This document shows, one piece after another, positions 24,632 to 36,400 of a DNA stretch of 64,000 nt (within the stretch, counting starts at the first letter, position 1; each line of letters opens with the position of its first letter). Source of the DNA: Omphiscola glabra (Eukaryota > Mollusca > Gastropoda > Lymnaeidae); assembly GCA_964017045.1 (NCBI GenBank), contig OZ024802.1:33277802-33341801 (forward strand), in the 5' to 3' direction. The position numbers and the translations under genes are program-made. The notes beneath the pieces are model-generated. The model was not told the origin of the DNA. It worked only from the letters and a program-made list of their open reading frames with translations, and ran no database searches.

Positions 24632-24725
24632 CAGGCCTACACAACTCAAAATGTAAGGCGGGCCGAAAGAAAATAGGACAGGGCTATTAAGAAAATAGGA
24701 CAGGGCTATTAAGAAAATAATCATA
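24632..24725. mobile_element. Dispersed repeat, copy 1 (CAGGCCTACACAAC family)
   Basis: Shares caggcctacacaactcaaaa, gggccgaaagaaaataggac and ctattaagaaaata with 44936-45109. Partly duplicated internally and truncated at its right end. Confidence 0.55.
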
Positions 24726-24729
24726 ATAA

Positions 24730-25320
24730 ATAATATTTCGTTGATTCACAAACATCGAAAAACTTATTATTTTTGGGGTGCAAAGAGTATATTGGGTAGG
24801 TGAATATCATTTCCGCTTTCATATCATTTGTTGTTGTCATGGTTTGGCTAAGTAAACATGGATCGGATGACGTTACCGTGAATTGAGAGCGAAAGCAATA
24901 ATTCAGAATAAAAGAATAAATATTATTTTTTTTAACTTTATTATTGGGTCTATTTTAATTAACCCTACTTAACTTACTGGAGTAGAGTTTAGAAACAAAC
25001 AAACATGATTTTGGACCCAACCCAAATTGGAAAAAGTGGGCGGTAACCACGGGCAAGCTACTCTGTTTTACAAAAAATTGATGTTTTTTTACATATATAA
25101 TTTAATGTTCGACTGACCCACTTTTGAATAGAAATTTATACGTAGATATGTTTTTTAAATTTATTAATTAATGAAGCAGTTTAAAGAAATACATAGTTAA
25201 ATAAAAAAAATATATATTAAAACAACAATACTATTTAGCAATAACTTAAAGTATAAACACAACCAGGTTGAGGGATATCTAAATTTTGTTGCTTTCGCCT
25301 TCGGGTTTAATGCGGAAATA
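24730..25320. other. AT-rich intergenic stretch
   Basis: Nothing recognised. Confidence 0.5.
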
Positions 25321-25329
25321 TGTGAAACT

Positions 25330-25490
25330 ACCTTTAGGTATGCTATTGTTTATTTAACAAGACCTTTATGTATGCTATTGTTTATTTAACAAGACTTTTA
25401 GGTATGCTATTGTTTATTTAACAAGACCTTTAGGTATGCTATTGTTTATTTAACAAGACCTTTAGGTGTGCTATTGTTAATTTAACAAGA
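25330..25490. repeat. 32-bp minisatellite
   Basis: Five copies of acctttaggtatgctattgt plus ttatttaacaag. The following 25500-26210 is moderately GC-richer without a recognised family. Confidence 0.85.
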
Positions 25491-26216
25491 TTTTTCTGGG
25501 GAAGGACTCAAGGACCCCTACAGTCCCCACCCCTATTTCGTATTCGATCATGAGCCTTCGACGCCCTCGATTGCCGCTTAACACCCTCTTCATACTGATC
25601 CATGTGCCAGTAGGACGTGCCAGTAAATGGGCGAACCTAGTTTGAGGTCAAAAGAATAGATCTACTCTGGGATGCACCGGCACCACAACCGGAGTAAATT
25701 CAAGCTATGGATTGCACCGGGTGCCCTAATATGACTTTGCTCACTGGTAATGCCCTGTCCCTCTGAAATGTCCCCTACCTGGATGAACTTTTCTGAAAGA
25801 ATCTACAACTCAGTTATAACTCAGACATAAGGCACACTTAAGGACAACCAAACATGGTTAATTTGAATTTTGAATTAATCAAACATTTATTTTGAGAACC
25901 TCCCTATTTCCATTTGGCAGCCGTCCGTGCCCCCACATTCTGCCTTCATATTCCAATCAAAATGATAATGACGTAATATTTTTTTTTAAAAACAAATTTT
26001 ATTCAGTGAGATGATTTTCTTGAACTGATGAATAGATTATTTCCCTTTAATTTGTATATCGGTATATATTTGTGGTATAATTCCAGGGATAAAACTTGAT
26101 TGTAGCCAAAAGCATTCCCTCATTAAACTGAATTTAGTTTGCTTTGGCTCAATGTGTGGAGTTATAGATGATCCTGGTCTCTGTTATGCCTAATTTCGGC
26201 TCTGTCCAGTGGTGTA

Positions 26217-26358
26217 GCTAGGGACAAGTGCAGTCCCCGAGGGGGCTAATACTTTTGGCATCCCCCTTCCACGACGAAACCCAGCAGCAGGCTTAAAATG
26301 TCTCCCCTCCATAAAATGATATATACCCTCTCATCTGTTCACCCATCCTACGCCACTG
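26217..26358. mobile_element. Short hAT-like element (CAGTGGTGTAGCTA termini)
   Basis: Starts cagtggtgtagctaggg and ends ccatcctacgccactg, so termini are inverted repeats. Flanks gctctgtc and gcactgcc match at 6 of 8 bases. Confidence 0.6.
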
Positions 26359-26939
26359 GCACTGCCCACCCAAACATCTGAACCCCCCCCCCCCTTTTTT
26401 TTTCTATGGTGACCATTGATTATGAATGTTGAGAAAGCATTATTTATTTTTTTGTAATCAGCCATAAAAATATTAATTCGCATCAGTTTAAAAAATATAT
26501 ATATATCAACAGTTCAATGAATTAATATAGCTTTTTACTGTATTAATAAATTAATTTTACTGCTGTCTTTCCAATGTATAGGTTGGGGTTTTAAACTTCT
26601 TGAGTCTGTTTTATTCTGTGGCGGACACCCATTGTCTAGAGATTGAGCTTCGTCATGGCCACAAAACAATTTCGAGCCTAAAACTTCTTCTGTCATATTA
26701 GCCCCTATGTGTGGCTGATGTTTTGTAATGTTCAAATAACCACCAGGCGTCTCACATAACAATACAACCCGTGACTTAGCAAAACAATATCACATATTCC
26801 CCTGAAAGAAAACAATCTGGCTGGGCTCATATATGTCCTATGTATGTATTATAACCAGCTAATTTAAACCATGCTAGCTCCTTGTTTTGAGACATACATA
26901 CCACCACTGCCCTAACATTCACTACCACTGTCCCAATAC

Positions 26940-27105
26940 CAGGGCCGGCCCTAACAATTGCGGGGCCCTATGCGAAACGGATTGCGCGGGGCCCATTCTG
27001 GGTAGGGATAAGGATAATAAGTGAAAATTAAGATTTTTTTATTAGAAAATAAAGTGCGATGCCCACTGCGGCCGCATTGGTTGCAGTGGCCTGAGGCCGG
27101 CCCTG
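26940..27105. mobile_element. Short hAT-like element with perfect 8-bp target duplication
   Basis: Starts cagggccggccctaac and ends gaggccggccctg, and is bounded by an exact CCCAATAC on both sides (26932-26939 and 27106-27113). Termini and 8-bp duplication identify a hAT-type insertion of 166 bp. Confidence 0.8.
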
Positions 27106-27473
27106 CCCAATACTCACTAACACTGTCCCAACATTCATTACCACAACAATGACTACCACTGCACCATTACTCAACACCACTGCCCCAGCACTCAAGACAA
27201 CTTCCCCAATACTCACTTCCACTGCCACAATACTCACTACCTCTGTCAACATTCTCACTACCACTGCCCCCACAGAAATTAAAATATTTCACGCTGAAAT
27301 GCTCAACATTTTTGTGAGACTTAAGTAGCCATATCAATGAATCAATTGTTTTTACTTTCAAGAAAAAAATTGCTTCCCCAACCGCTGCAAATATGCCATT
27401 ACGTGGATTCAGCAACGTACCGTACCAGAACCAGAACATGGAGTTGTTGAAAAATTACAGAGCGCTAAGATAG

Positions 27474-28094
27474 TGTAGAGAACCTTAGGCCCTTAGTCGT
27501 CTCTGTTCTCTAACTAATTTGTCTGGCTGATAACCTTGTACACTCTGTCTCTCGCACAGCACCAATTTGACAACTCAACAATGGTTATAGTCTTTTAACT
27601 TTTATTGGTCTCTTCCTTCGACTTCACTTTCTCTCTCTCTGTCGTACTCAACTCCGACTGTCCCGGTTCGTCTCTATCTCTTTCGTTCAGGGTTTCTCTC
27701 GTCTGTTCTATACTCCTGTCCGGCGGAGTTCTCCCGTCTGTCCACTTTACTGCCCGGCTGAATTCTCCTAGCCCCGTCTAACTGTCCCTTTTAGAAGTCC
27801 CACATCCCTAGAGATTTCTTCCCAGGGCCCCGATCCCATTCCTAATATCTCACACCGCGTAATAGGTCATAAATCAGCACCGCAATTGTCGTCCCGGGCA
27901 ATCTGACACGATTGACCTTTTGTTTGGTCAGTTGGACGTTATCCACCACGTCTGGACTGATAATAAAAATCTTTTTTAAAGACCACCCGCCGCTTTATGG
28001 GCCCTAACCGTTGGTCAGTTACCGTGATGTGGGATCCCCCCTCCCCCCATCCCTGTACTGCACAGGTCGACTACCAAAATCTGAACACTCCACA
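27474..28094 (-). mobile_element. Solo LTR
   Basis: Homologous over most of its length to 52456-52904. Plus-strand ends are TGTAGAGAACC and ACACTCCACA, flanked by ATAG on both sides (27470-27473 and 28095-28098), a 4-bp target duplication. Orientation is taken from the related copy with a polypurine tract. No internal region remains. Confidence 0.7.
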
Positions 28095-28353
28095 ATAGCA
28101 AAAATATAATGTGTTTTAATCATTCCTCATAATTTTTTCTGCCTCTTAAATTTGAGTCTGCCATGTTTAACTTTGATTGGACATTATTGGGTGTGACCGA
28201 TAAGTTTGCCATTTTTTATTACCTTTTTGGTAAACAGTAAAAAAAATAGTAACGTTCCTTTGATATTTAAAATAACTTCAAAGGCTCAACAAATTTATTA
28301 TTTATAAATTATGGCCTTTATGGTTATGTAAACAAAAATTTAGTATTTAGAAG

Positions 28354-28456
28354 TTTCATATAACTTGTTTGTTGGACAGAATCAACACTGAATAAAACTT
28401 GTTTGTTGGACAGACTCAACACTGAATAAAACTTGTTTGTTGGACAGACTCAACAC
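28354..28456. repeat. 34-bp repeat, three copies
   Basis: Units of acttgtttgttggacagact plus caacactgaataaa. Confidence 0.8.
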
Positions 28457-28689
28457 TGAATGTTCTAAACACAACAAGACATTGTTTGGCTGGGTCTGTT
28501 TTATTGTTATTCTATTCTCTGAATGCATCAGATCATTGCAGCACTTTAAAAAGCCGTTTCATTACTTTATCTGTTTCTACATTCTCATGGATATTGAAAA
28601 TGTCTACATAACATTCATTATCAGTATGTTCACTCTCAGAATCACAAATTATGTAACTTAATGAAAGGCTATGTGTGTAATTTCACCCA

Positions 28690-30790
28690 TTCAAAGTATT
28701 ACATCCCCTTGCAACCATAAACAACACAAGCCAATAAACATCTAGGAGATAATAGCCAGCTGGAAAAGATGGTAGACAACATCACCCCAGCAGGTGTTTG
28801 CGAAATAGATGTGTTTTCAAATCGGTTTTGAAGGACTCCAGCGTCTGGCTGTTTCTGTGAGCGACAGGAAGGGTGTTCCAAACTGTTGGGCCAGCAGATG
28901 CGAACGTGCGCGTTCCGTAAGTCTCAAGGTGAACGCGCGGTATCGAGAGTTTGGCACTATCGGATGAGCGGACTTGTCTAGTGGGTACATAAGGCGTCAT
29001 GAACGCTTTGAGATAGGATGGCGCCAGGTCATGCAAGCAGCGGTAGCACAGAGTTGCAATTTTGTACTTTATGCGAGCGCGGACCGGCAGCCAATGCAGT
29101 TCTCTCAGAAGTGGTTTAGCATGATCGAATTTGCGCTTGCAAAGAACAATGCGAGCCGCATTATTCTGTGCTTTTTAAATTTTATCCTGGAGCGTAGCTG
29201 GGAGACCCACCATGAGAGCATTGCAGTAGTCCATGCATGATAGCACGAATGCAGACATAAATCTCTTTGATGCATCCAACGTTAAGAAAGGTCTGATATG
29301 ACTAATTCTGCGCAACTCTAGAAAAATCGCCTTGCAAATCATGTTAATGTGATTTTTAAAAAGTGTTCTGTCTAACACTGTATTTTGTGTCATACTAAGA
29401 AGCCAAGGGAACTGAGAGGGGATTACGGACATCTGAAGTTGGGCATCATCCGCGAACATGTGATATATCATGTCAAACTGCTTGATCACTGCAGCCAGCG
29501 GTTGAACGTACATAGTGAAAAGCACGGGTCTTAGGACTGAGCCCTGGGGTACTCCGAATTCGATAGTAGATTGCTTCGATGTCAAGCCATTTGTGGTAAC
29601 TGATTGGACCCGATTTGGCAGATAGGAGCGGTATCTGTAAAACCGAACGTTTTTTGCAGACGTTGGAGAAGTATGCCGTGGTCAAGCGTATCGAAAGTTG
29701 CCGATAGATCAAGTAACGACAAAAGGGATACCTGGCCCTCATCACAAGACAACAGAAGGTCATTTACGACGCGCAACAACAGGGCTGTCTCAGTAGAGTG
29801 ATGCGTCCTGTATGCTGACTGGAAAGGCTCAAGCAAGTCACATTGAGTGAGGTGATCCAGGAGTTGGCGGAGAACGACTTTCTCTAAAAAAATTATACAA
29901 ATGGTAGATTAGAGACGGGGCGATAATTTTCCAACACATTTGGGTCGAGATTTGCTTTCTTTAGCTGTGGAGTTACAAAGACTGATTTATGATATTAGTT
30001 ATGATAGGGACTATTTCATCCAAAAATTCATATAACAGCCCTGCCAGAAGAGGGTCAAGCAAACATAACTTTCTTGGTGTGTCAACCAGGATTTTCTTCA
30101 CATGCGATTCAGTGACCTCCACAACTTCACTCATAGGAGTGCCATTAAGCGGCAAGAATTTAGGAGCATCGGTGCAAATGTCAGGTCTCATCCTGATCGT
30201 CGTAACTTTCGTAACAAAGAACTCATTTAGAGCGTCTGGTAGCTCGGCCAAAGCAATATTGTTTGGCAAAGATGTGTCCTTCTGTTTACCGGTCAGCTGA
30301 CCGACAATACGAAATAAGTCCCTATTTGAGCTGCAATCTACAATCCGGTGACTGACATATTCAGTCCTAGCTGCAAGGACCAACTTCTTAGTTGGTTGCT
30401 TGTTTTCAACAAAGATTTGTTGGTGCACGGTCAAGCCAGACTTCGGCCATTTGATTTCTGCACGTCGCTGCTTCTGCTTCGCGTCCTTTATTTCGGGCGT
30501 GAGCCGGGGGGGGGGGGGCGGTCCGTAACCCGCCGTGTAGACTGAGGTGCATATTTGTCTAAGATGACTCTAAGGCCACTGTTGTAGGGTATTCTTCACT
30601 GCAGCTGACGACGTTACATCTAAAGGTCACTAGATCTATCTTTCGGAGGTCACGGGATATGACTGTGTGCAGAAGGCGCCCTGGCTTCCTCAAGTCAACG
30701 TCAAAGGTTACTGGGAAAGGTTCTAAGAAAGGGAGGATGGAACCAATTTTCTGCCAAGGTCCTTTGGATATGTATAGCGTCATTTGCTGG
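28690..30790 (-). mobile_element. 5'-truncated non-LTR retrotransposon (jockey/CR1/L2-like), frameshifted
   Basis: Read right to left, conserved blocks appear in order. They are the RKIDLVTFRC linker and YAPQSTRRVT, an RRAEIKWPKSGLTVHQQ-type region (about 30.4 kb), reverse transcriptase motif A block FQSAYRTHHSTETALLL...LSATFDTLDH (29.7 kb), FGVPQGSVL and the catalytic FADDAQL (29.5 kb). Then come SAFVLSCMDYCNALM (29.2 kb) and the C-terminal HDLAPSYL...FKTDLKTHLF (28.8 kb). At least three frame changes and the missing endonuclease show it is dead, although the ADD catalytic pair is intact. Confidence 0.85.
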
Positions 30791-31082
30791 CCATTTAAAA
30801 TCAGGGCCTGTGCCCCAGGCACAAAAAATGTCCCACCCTCCACCCCAAATATTATCCAACCATTACATATAGAACATGAACCGAAAAAAAATGCTACAAA
30901 CTAATCAAATTTAAGATTACTTCACAATCAATTAATTTTTGCGATTAGTAACTATTTTAAGGTTTACATAGATTAATATCAAAATTTTTTTAATAAATGG
31001 TTCTGTTAGCTTAACATCGCTATTGGATTCATATAAGTTGGCTGCACAACTTTAAGTTTTACATTTATTGGATTTTGAATTC

Positions 31083-31203
31083 CACTGGTGGGCCAGACCA
31101 AATAATCTTGTAGGCCAAACCAAATGATCTCGTGGGCCAGACCAAATGATCTCGTGGGCCAGACCAAATGATCTCGTGGGCCAGACCAAATGATCTCGCT
31201 GGC
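31083..31203. repeat. 22-bp minisatellite
   Basis: Six copies of gggccagaccaaatgatctc plus gt; codes for nothing credible. Confidence 0.85.
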
Positions 31204-31372
31204 CGTATTTGGCCCGCTCTGGATGTACCCAACCCCTTTTCAAAGGGAATATTACCCGGTATTTATAGATACGAGGACATGGTTTAAAACTGCAGTAAAA
31301 CAAGTGAATCAAACTCAAATATCGAATTACTAATGATATCAAAAGTGAAATCACAAGTCTGCTAAAAATGCA

Positions 31373-31668
31373 ATCAGGCCTGGTACAAGTCACAGGGTTA
31401 CAAGGCCTGGTACAAAACAGGTCACGGGGGTATAAGGCCTGGTACAAAACAAGTCACAGGGTACAAGGCTTGGTACAAAACAAGTCATAGTGGTACAAGG
31501 CCTGGTACAAAACAAGTCACAGGGTACAAGGCTTGGTACAAAACAAGTCATAGTGGTTCAAGGCCTGGTACAAAACAAATCATAGTGGTACAAGGCCTGG
31601 TACAAAACAAGTCATAGTGGTACAAAGCTTGGTACAAAAATAAGTCACAGGGGTACACAGCCTGGTAA
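31373..31668. repeat. About 31-bp minisatellite
   Basis: Nine copies of a unit with acaaggcctggtacaaaaca and agtcacagggt or agtcatagtggt endings. Confidence 0.85.
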
Positions 31669-31918
31669 ATGCAAAATTAAATACTGATCACAAAATTGTA
31701 AATTTAAAAAATATTCAAATCACATTAGACAAAAATAGTTTTATAAGCAGTATGATACCAAATGCAATTTGTGAACTTACAATACAAGACTAAGACATAT
31801 ATATCTTGTAAGACAGACATCTGATCAAAGGGTTTTTCAAGCAAACAGTGGAATACTGTTATTATGTTAATAATAAATTAATTAAAATAAAACAAAACAA
31901 AATGCCAACCTGGGGTGA

Positions 31919-32022
31919 TGCAGGCGAGGTAATGAAAGAGCAGGGGAGGCAATGAAAGAGCAGGGGAGGCAATGAAAGGGCAGGGGAGGCAATGAAAGAG
32001 CAGGGGAGGCAATGAAAGAGCA
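31919..32022. repeat. 20-bp minisatellite
   Basis: Five copies of gaggcaatgaaagagcaggg. Confidence 0.9.
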
Positions 32023-32082
32023 GAGCAAATTATTCTTCTAGGAAGATAAGCTGGTTCCCAACAGCAAATTGTCGCTCAAGCA

Positions 32083-32297
32083 AACATCATGTGGATGACA
32101 CAGCTTGGCACCAGTGGCGTCACAGGAGTTGTCTGATGTTATCCGCCTTTTGGGACTCCATCTCCCGGTTTGAATTCAGAGTTTCCTTCTCTTAGATGAG
32201 TTGCCGTCCAAGGTTAACGGGTCCCATCCACCCAGGGTGCTGGTGACCATCAGCTTGATAATTGGTCAGTTTAGACCACTCGGCCACCCAGCACCCA
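32083..32297 (-). mobile_element. tRNA-related SINE
   Basis: On the minus strand the head reads GGGTGCTGGGTGGCCGAGTG then GTCTAA, which matches the A box of a leucine-type tRNA. The head GGGTGCTGG can pair with CCAGCACCC about 50 nt later, as an acceptor stem would. A body with AACTCTGAATTCAAACCGG follows; a canonical B box at normal spacing is not evident, so the tRNA part has been rearranged. Confidence 0.5.
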
Positions 32298-32299
32298 TA

Positions 32300-32562
32300 G
32301 TCATAGTCTCTACCAGATTATAATGTAGTAGTCTTTATCAGATTATAATGTAGTAGCCTCTACCAGATTATAATGTAGTAGCCTCTAACAGATTATAAGT
32401 TAGATATACCAGATTATAATGTAGTAGTCTCGACAAGATTATAATGTAGTAGTCTCCACCAGATTATAATGTAGTAGCCTCTACCAGATTATAATGTAGT
32501 AGTCCACCAGATTATAATGTAGTAGTCCACCAGATTATAATGTAGTAGTCCACCAGATTATA
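32300..32562. repeat. About 20-25 bp minisatellite
   Basis: Eleven or so copies of accagattataatgtagtag with short variable ends; lies about 120 nt past the gene A stop codon. Confidence 0.85.
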
Positions 32563-32681
32563 ATTATGCAACAATGGATGAAAAATCACATGAAAAAAAA
32601 AACTTAGGCATTAACTTTAAACTGAAAGGAGAAGTTTGAAGAATTTTAGCCACTCCCCCCACCTCTCACCCCCAATATTTG

Positions 32682-33415
32682 CTACATGGGTTTGCTTGGG
32701 TCCCATGATTCAAATTTCCTCTTGTGATTCCTTCCCTTTAAATGATCTTCTGCATTCTGTTTTGATGTTAGTCCCACACCACAAACATTGCAGTAACCTC
32801 TGCCATTATCATCAAGATCATAAGGTTTACTTGAAGCACAAGCAGGATTTTTCCCATGCTCAGGACTGACCACAGAGACACCTATAGGCGATTTGTTGTT
32901 ATCTGGACTGACCACAGAAACGCCCATAAACTCTTTGTTGCCATTTTGGGAATAGGTGGAATTCTTCATTTTCTCCAGCTCAACTCTCTTGTTATGGTTC
33001 TTGCCTGAGTAATGCTGTGCAGCATGTTCTGGAGATGTTAGAGCCAAGCTACAAATCTCACAGAAACTCTGATTCTTTCGATGATCTTGGATAGTTGACT
33101 GAGTTGTTGAACTTCTATCATTTGCTGGTATCCCTGTTGGAGATCTGCAGATATCTGACTGTGAAATTAATTGATTTGACCACTGTCCAGCTTTCTTCAA
33201 ATGTTTTTGGCCAGTCAAATGTTGTGTCTTGTGCTGTTCTGAAGTGAGCTCAATATCACACACATTACATTGGCCTCTGCCATTTTCAAATGACCACTGA
33301 CCATCACTGTTGTTAAGGTTTAAATTTGCCAAAGTAATTGTGACCTTAGTTACATTGTTACTGGGTATGCTTGAGTGACCATCGGCACCTGCAACATCCA
33401 CAGCACCATCTTGTT
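32682..33415 (-). CDS. Gene A exon 7: zinc fingers 2-4 and stop
   Basis: 734 nt; ends KPM then TAG. Fingers: CNVC...H-LTGQK-H, CEIC...H-YSGKN-H and CNVC...H-LKGRN-H, all C-x2-C-x12-H-x5-H. Between fingers 3 and 4 a coding duplication repeats GVSVVSP(D/E)..K.P. The first part (linker plus finger 2) repeats the layout of exon 5. Confidence 0.9.
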
Positions 33416-36400
33416 CTGAAATATATTATCCATGTACTGAAAACTTTCATCTACTGTTTTTCAATTTTAAACTGTAAAATAAAACACGATTCAGGCGCGT
33501 ACAGTTGTAAGGGGTCGTTCGCAAATTATGTCACGCTCGGTGGGGGGGGGGGGGGGGGGGTGTCCAGAAGTTGTGAAACTTTGTGACTTGGTCAAAAATT
33601 TGTGAGGTCACCTTTTTTTTAAATCTAAAATTGTCTAATTCTGAAAAATCTTTATTTAATTAATTTTAAAAACATTAATTTGAGGTAGAAATTGCCTCAG
33701 GTATTATAGGTTCTATGAACTCAGTCGCTCACCCCATTTGCGCATATCAAAAAATGACCAAAAACTGTTGTGGCCATTTTACATTCGGCTTCAGGATGAC
33801 TTCATTGTTTCGCGTCACAGTTTTCTACTAATGCAACATCTTAAATCCATTAAGGGAAAAAGTTTAAAGAATAAAATAAAAACTTAATTTTTAATGAAAA
33901 TTTTACGTATGTTTTGATGTTTTAGGTGTGACATGAAACAGGATAAAGAATTTGTGACACTTCATGATGGGAGGGGGGGGGGGTCTAAAAAGGTCCATTT
34001 TTTGCAAATTAAACTTTAATTTAAAGTTGAAACTTAATGACTTATCCCAGCAGTCATGTCTGACAAAAACTTTATTTATAAATATTAATGTCACCAGCTT
34101 ACCTCCCTTAATAGGTAAAACTATGTCATTTTCTACATCTTTCATTTTTGGCTCCTCCAGGTGCCTTGTTACAGTTGTCTGAAATTTTGAGGTGCACTGT
34201 AATTATTATCAAGTCCATTGCACAAATGTTTTGCTTTTGGTTTAAACTCTTGACAACACATATCTAAACAATTGGTAGCTCAATGATCTAACAAATTTTA
34301 AAAAATAAATATTTAAACTCTTCCAATTGAGTGATAGCTTTGTCACAGTTACACTGATATACGATTGTGAACTTACTTTATTTGACCACTGCCCAGCTTT
34401 CTTCAAATGTTTGATGCCAGTCAAATGTTGAGTCTTGTGCTGCTCTGATGTGAGCTCAATATCACACACATAACATTGGCCTCTGCCATTTTCAAATGAC
34501 CACTGACCATCACTGTTCCTAAGGCTCATATTTGGCAAAGTACTTGTGACAGTATTGATATTGCCACTAGGTACACTTAGTTCAACAACAGCATCAGCAC
34601 CACTAAAACCGACAGCATCAGCACCACTAATACCAACAGCAGTGGTATCTTGTTCTGAAAAATATTCCAAGTTGTGAAAAAAAAATAATAATCTATGGTA
34701 CTAGAAGTAAATTGAAGCCAACTTCAAGAACCACAGTCAGTTCTCTGTTTAAGTATCCTAAGAATTTATTCCTTTCAGCTGTTGATGTGTTCTAGTCACA
34801 GATAACAAGGAAGAATAAACTTGTTTACAAGGCTTAGATAGAGAACTACTACAACTATTACTATCTTTAAAATCGTGACAAACAACATCACCACAAAAAC
34901 CTTACTCACTTTGTATTTATTATTATACATCCACTACTGAAAATGTACATTAGGAAATGGCGTCAGCGAGCTGTCAAGCTAATACTTAAGCTCTTTATGC
35001 CCTCCCAGAGGCACCTCCCCCCCACCCCCAAGCCCGAATGCTTGGGCAACGAAGCGGCATGTTGGAGATCTCCTTATGCCACGATCCACTACTAACAATG
35101 TCACCGATTTCATTATTTCATTCCGAATGTGATTTAAGATACCTTATAAAATACTGCTGTAATTTGAATGTGATTTAAGATACCTTATCAAATACTGCTG
35201 TAATTTGAATGTGATTTAAGATACCTTATCAAATACTGCTGTAATTTGAATGTGATTTAAGATACCTTATCAAATACTGCTGTAATTTGAATATGATTTA
35301 AGATACCTTATCAAATACTGCTGTAATTTGAATATGATTTAAGATACCTTATAAAATTATGCTGTAAATTGTGTTTTCTTATCAATATTTCCTCTGTTGG
35401 GTTGCTTATCATTATTTCCTCTATTTGCTTTCTGCAGTGTTGAAATATTTTTTCTTTACTCTATGAGCCAACAAAAAACAAAATTAAAGAAATCATGTTT
35501 GACAGAAAACGGTATTGTAAATTATTTAAAAACTAATGTCACCAGCTTACCTCTTGTCAAAGGTAAAACAAAGTCACTCTCTATTTCATTTCCATTGGGT
35601 TCATCCAGGAGTTTCGGTTCAGTTGTCTGAAAATTTGAGATAAGAGAATAATCAGAATGAAGTCAACAGCAAAAAGAATTATCCTTGAGAATTTTTTTTT
35701 TTTACATTTACTGAGTAGTTTATCAGGGTGGTCAACAACAAGTGAATATTTTTTTAACAGTTTCATTATAATGTTTTAAATGATCTCTCAAAATACAGAG
35801 CCCATAATTGTAAGTACCGTATCTTTAAGGTTATTGAAGTACTTAAAATAAAACCAAATAAAAATAGAAAATAGCCAGATGATTTTTTCTTGCCCATTAG
35901 TTTGAATGAAGAAAGGTGGGGAAAAAAACAAAGTATTTTGTATTTGTTCAATATTCAAATATCTTTTCTAGCATACTACAACCATCAAAAGACAAATTGC
36001 CTAAAGACATAAAGATCTTGGAAAAAAACCAAAACAAACTAGAACTCTGTACAAACAAAAAGCGAAGACCCTGTTAAAATTATCGCTCACACTCAAGAAC
36101 TCAACAGTTATTCATAACGCACAATAATTTGAGAAAAATCTTGCTACAGGAACAATGAAAAACTCAAAATAGAATTTTCAAAAAAATTTGAAACAAATAA
36201 ATGATGAACGAAGAAAAAAAATCCATTTATTTGGATCAATAAAACTATCTTATCTATCTTAAATAAGCACAGCAGCTATTATATGGAAGTCATCACTTAT
36301 AATTTAAAAACATTTTTTGGCTGATTCTGAGTTATGGAGCCATGACGTCATTTGCGTGGATTCACTCCCCTTATTTTTTTTATTAGAGTTACATTTTCCT

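Noticed and set aside
30348..30545. Plus-strand frames over 29.6-30.9 kb
   Set aside because: Antisense shadows of the minus-strand LINE, whose motifs occur in correct order.
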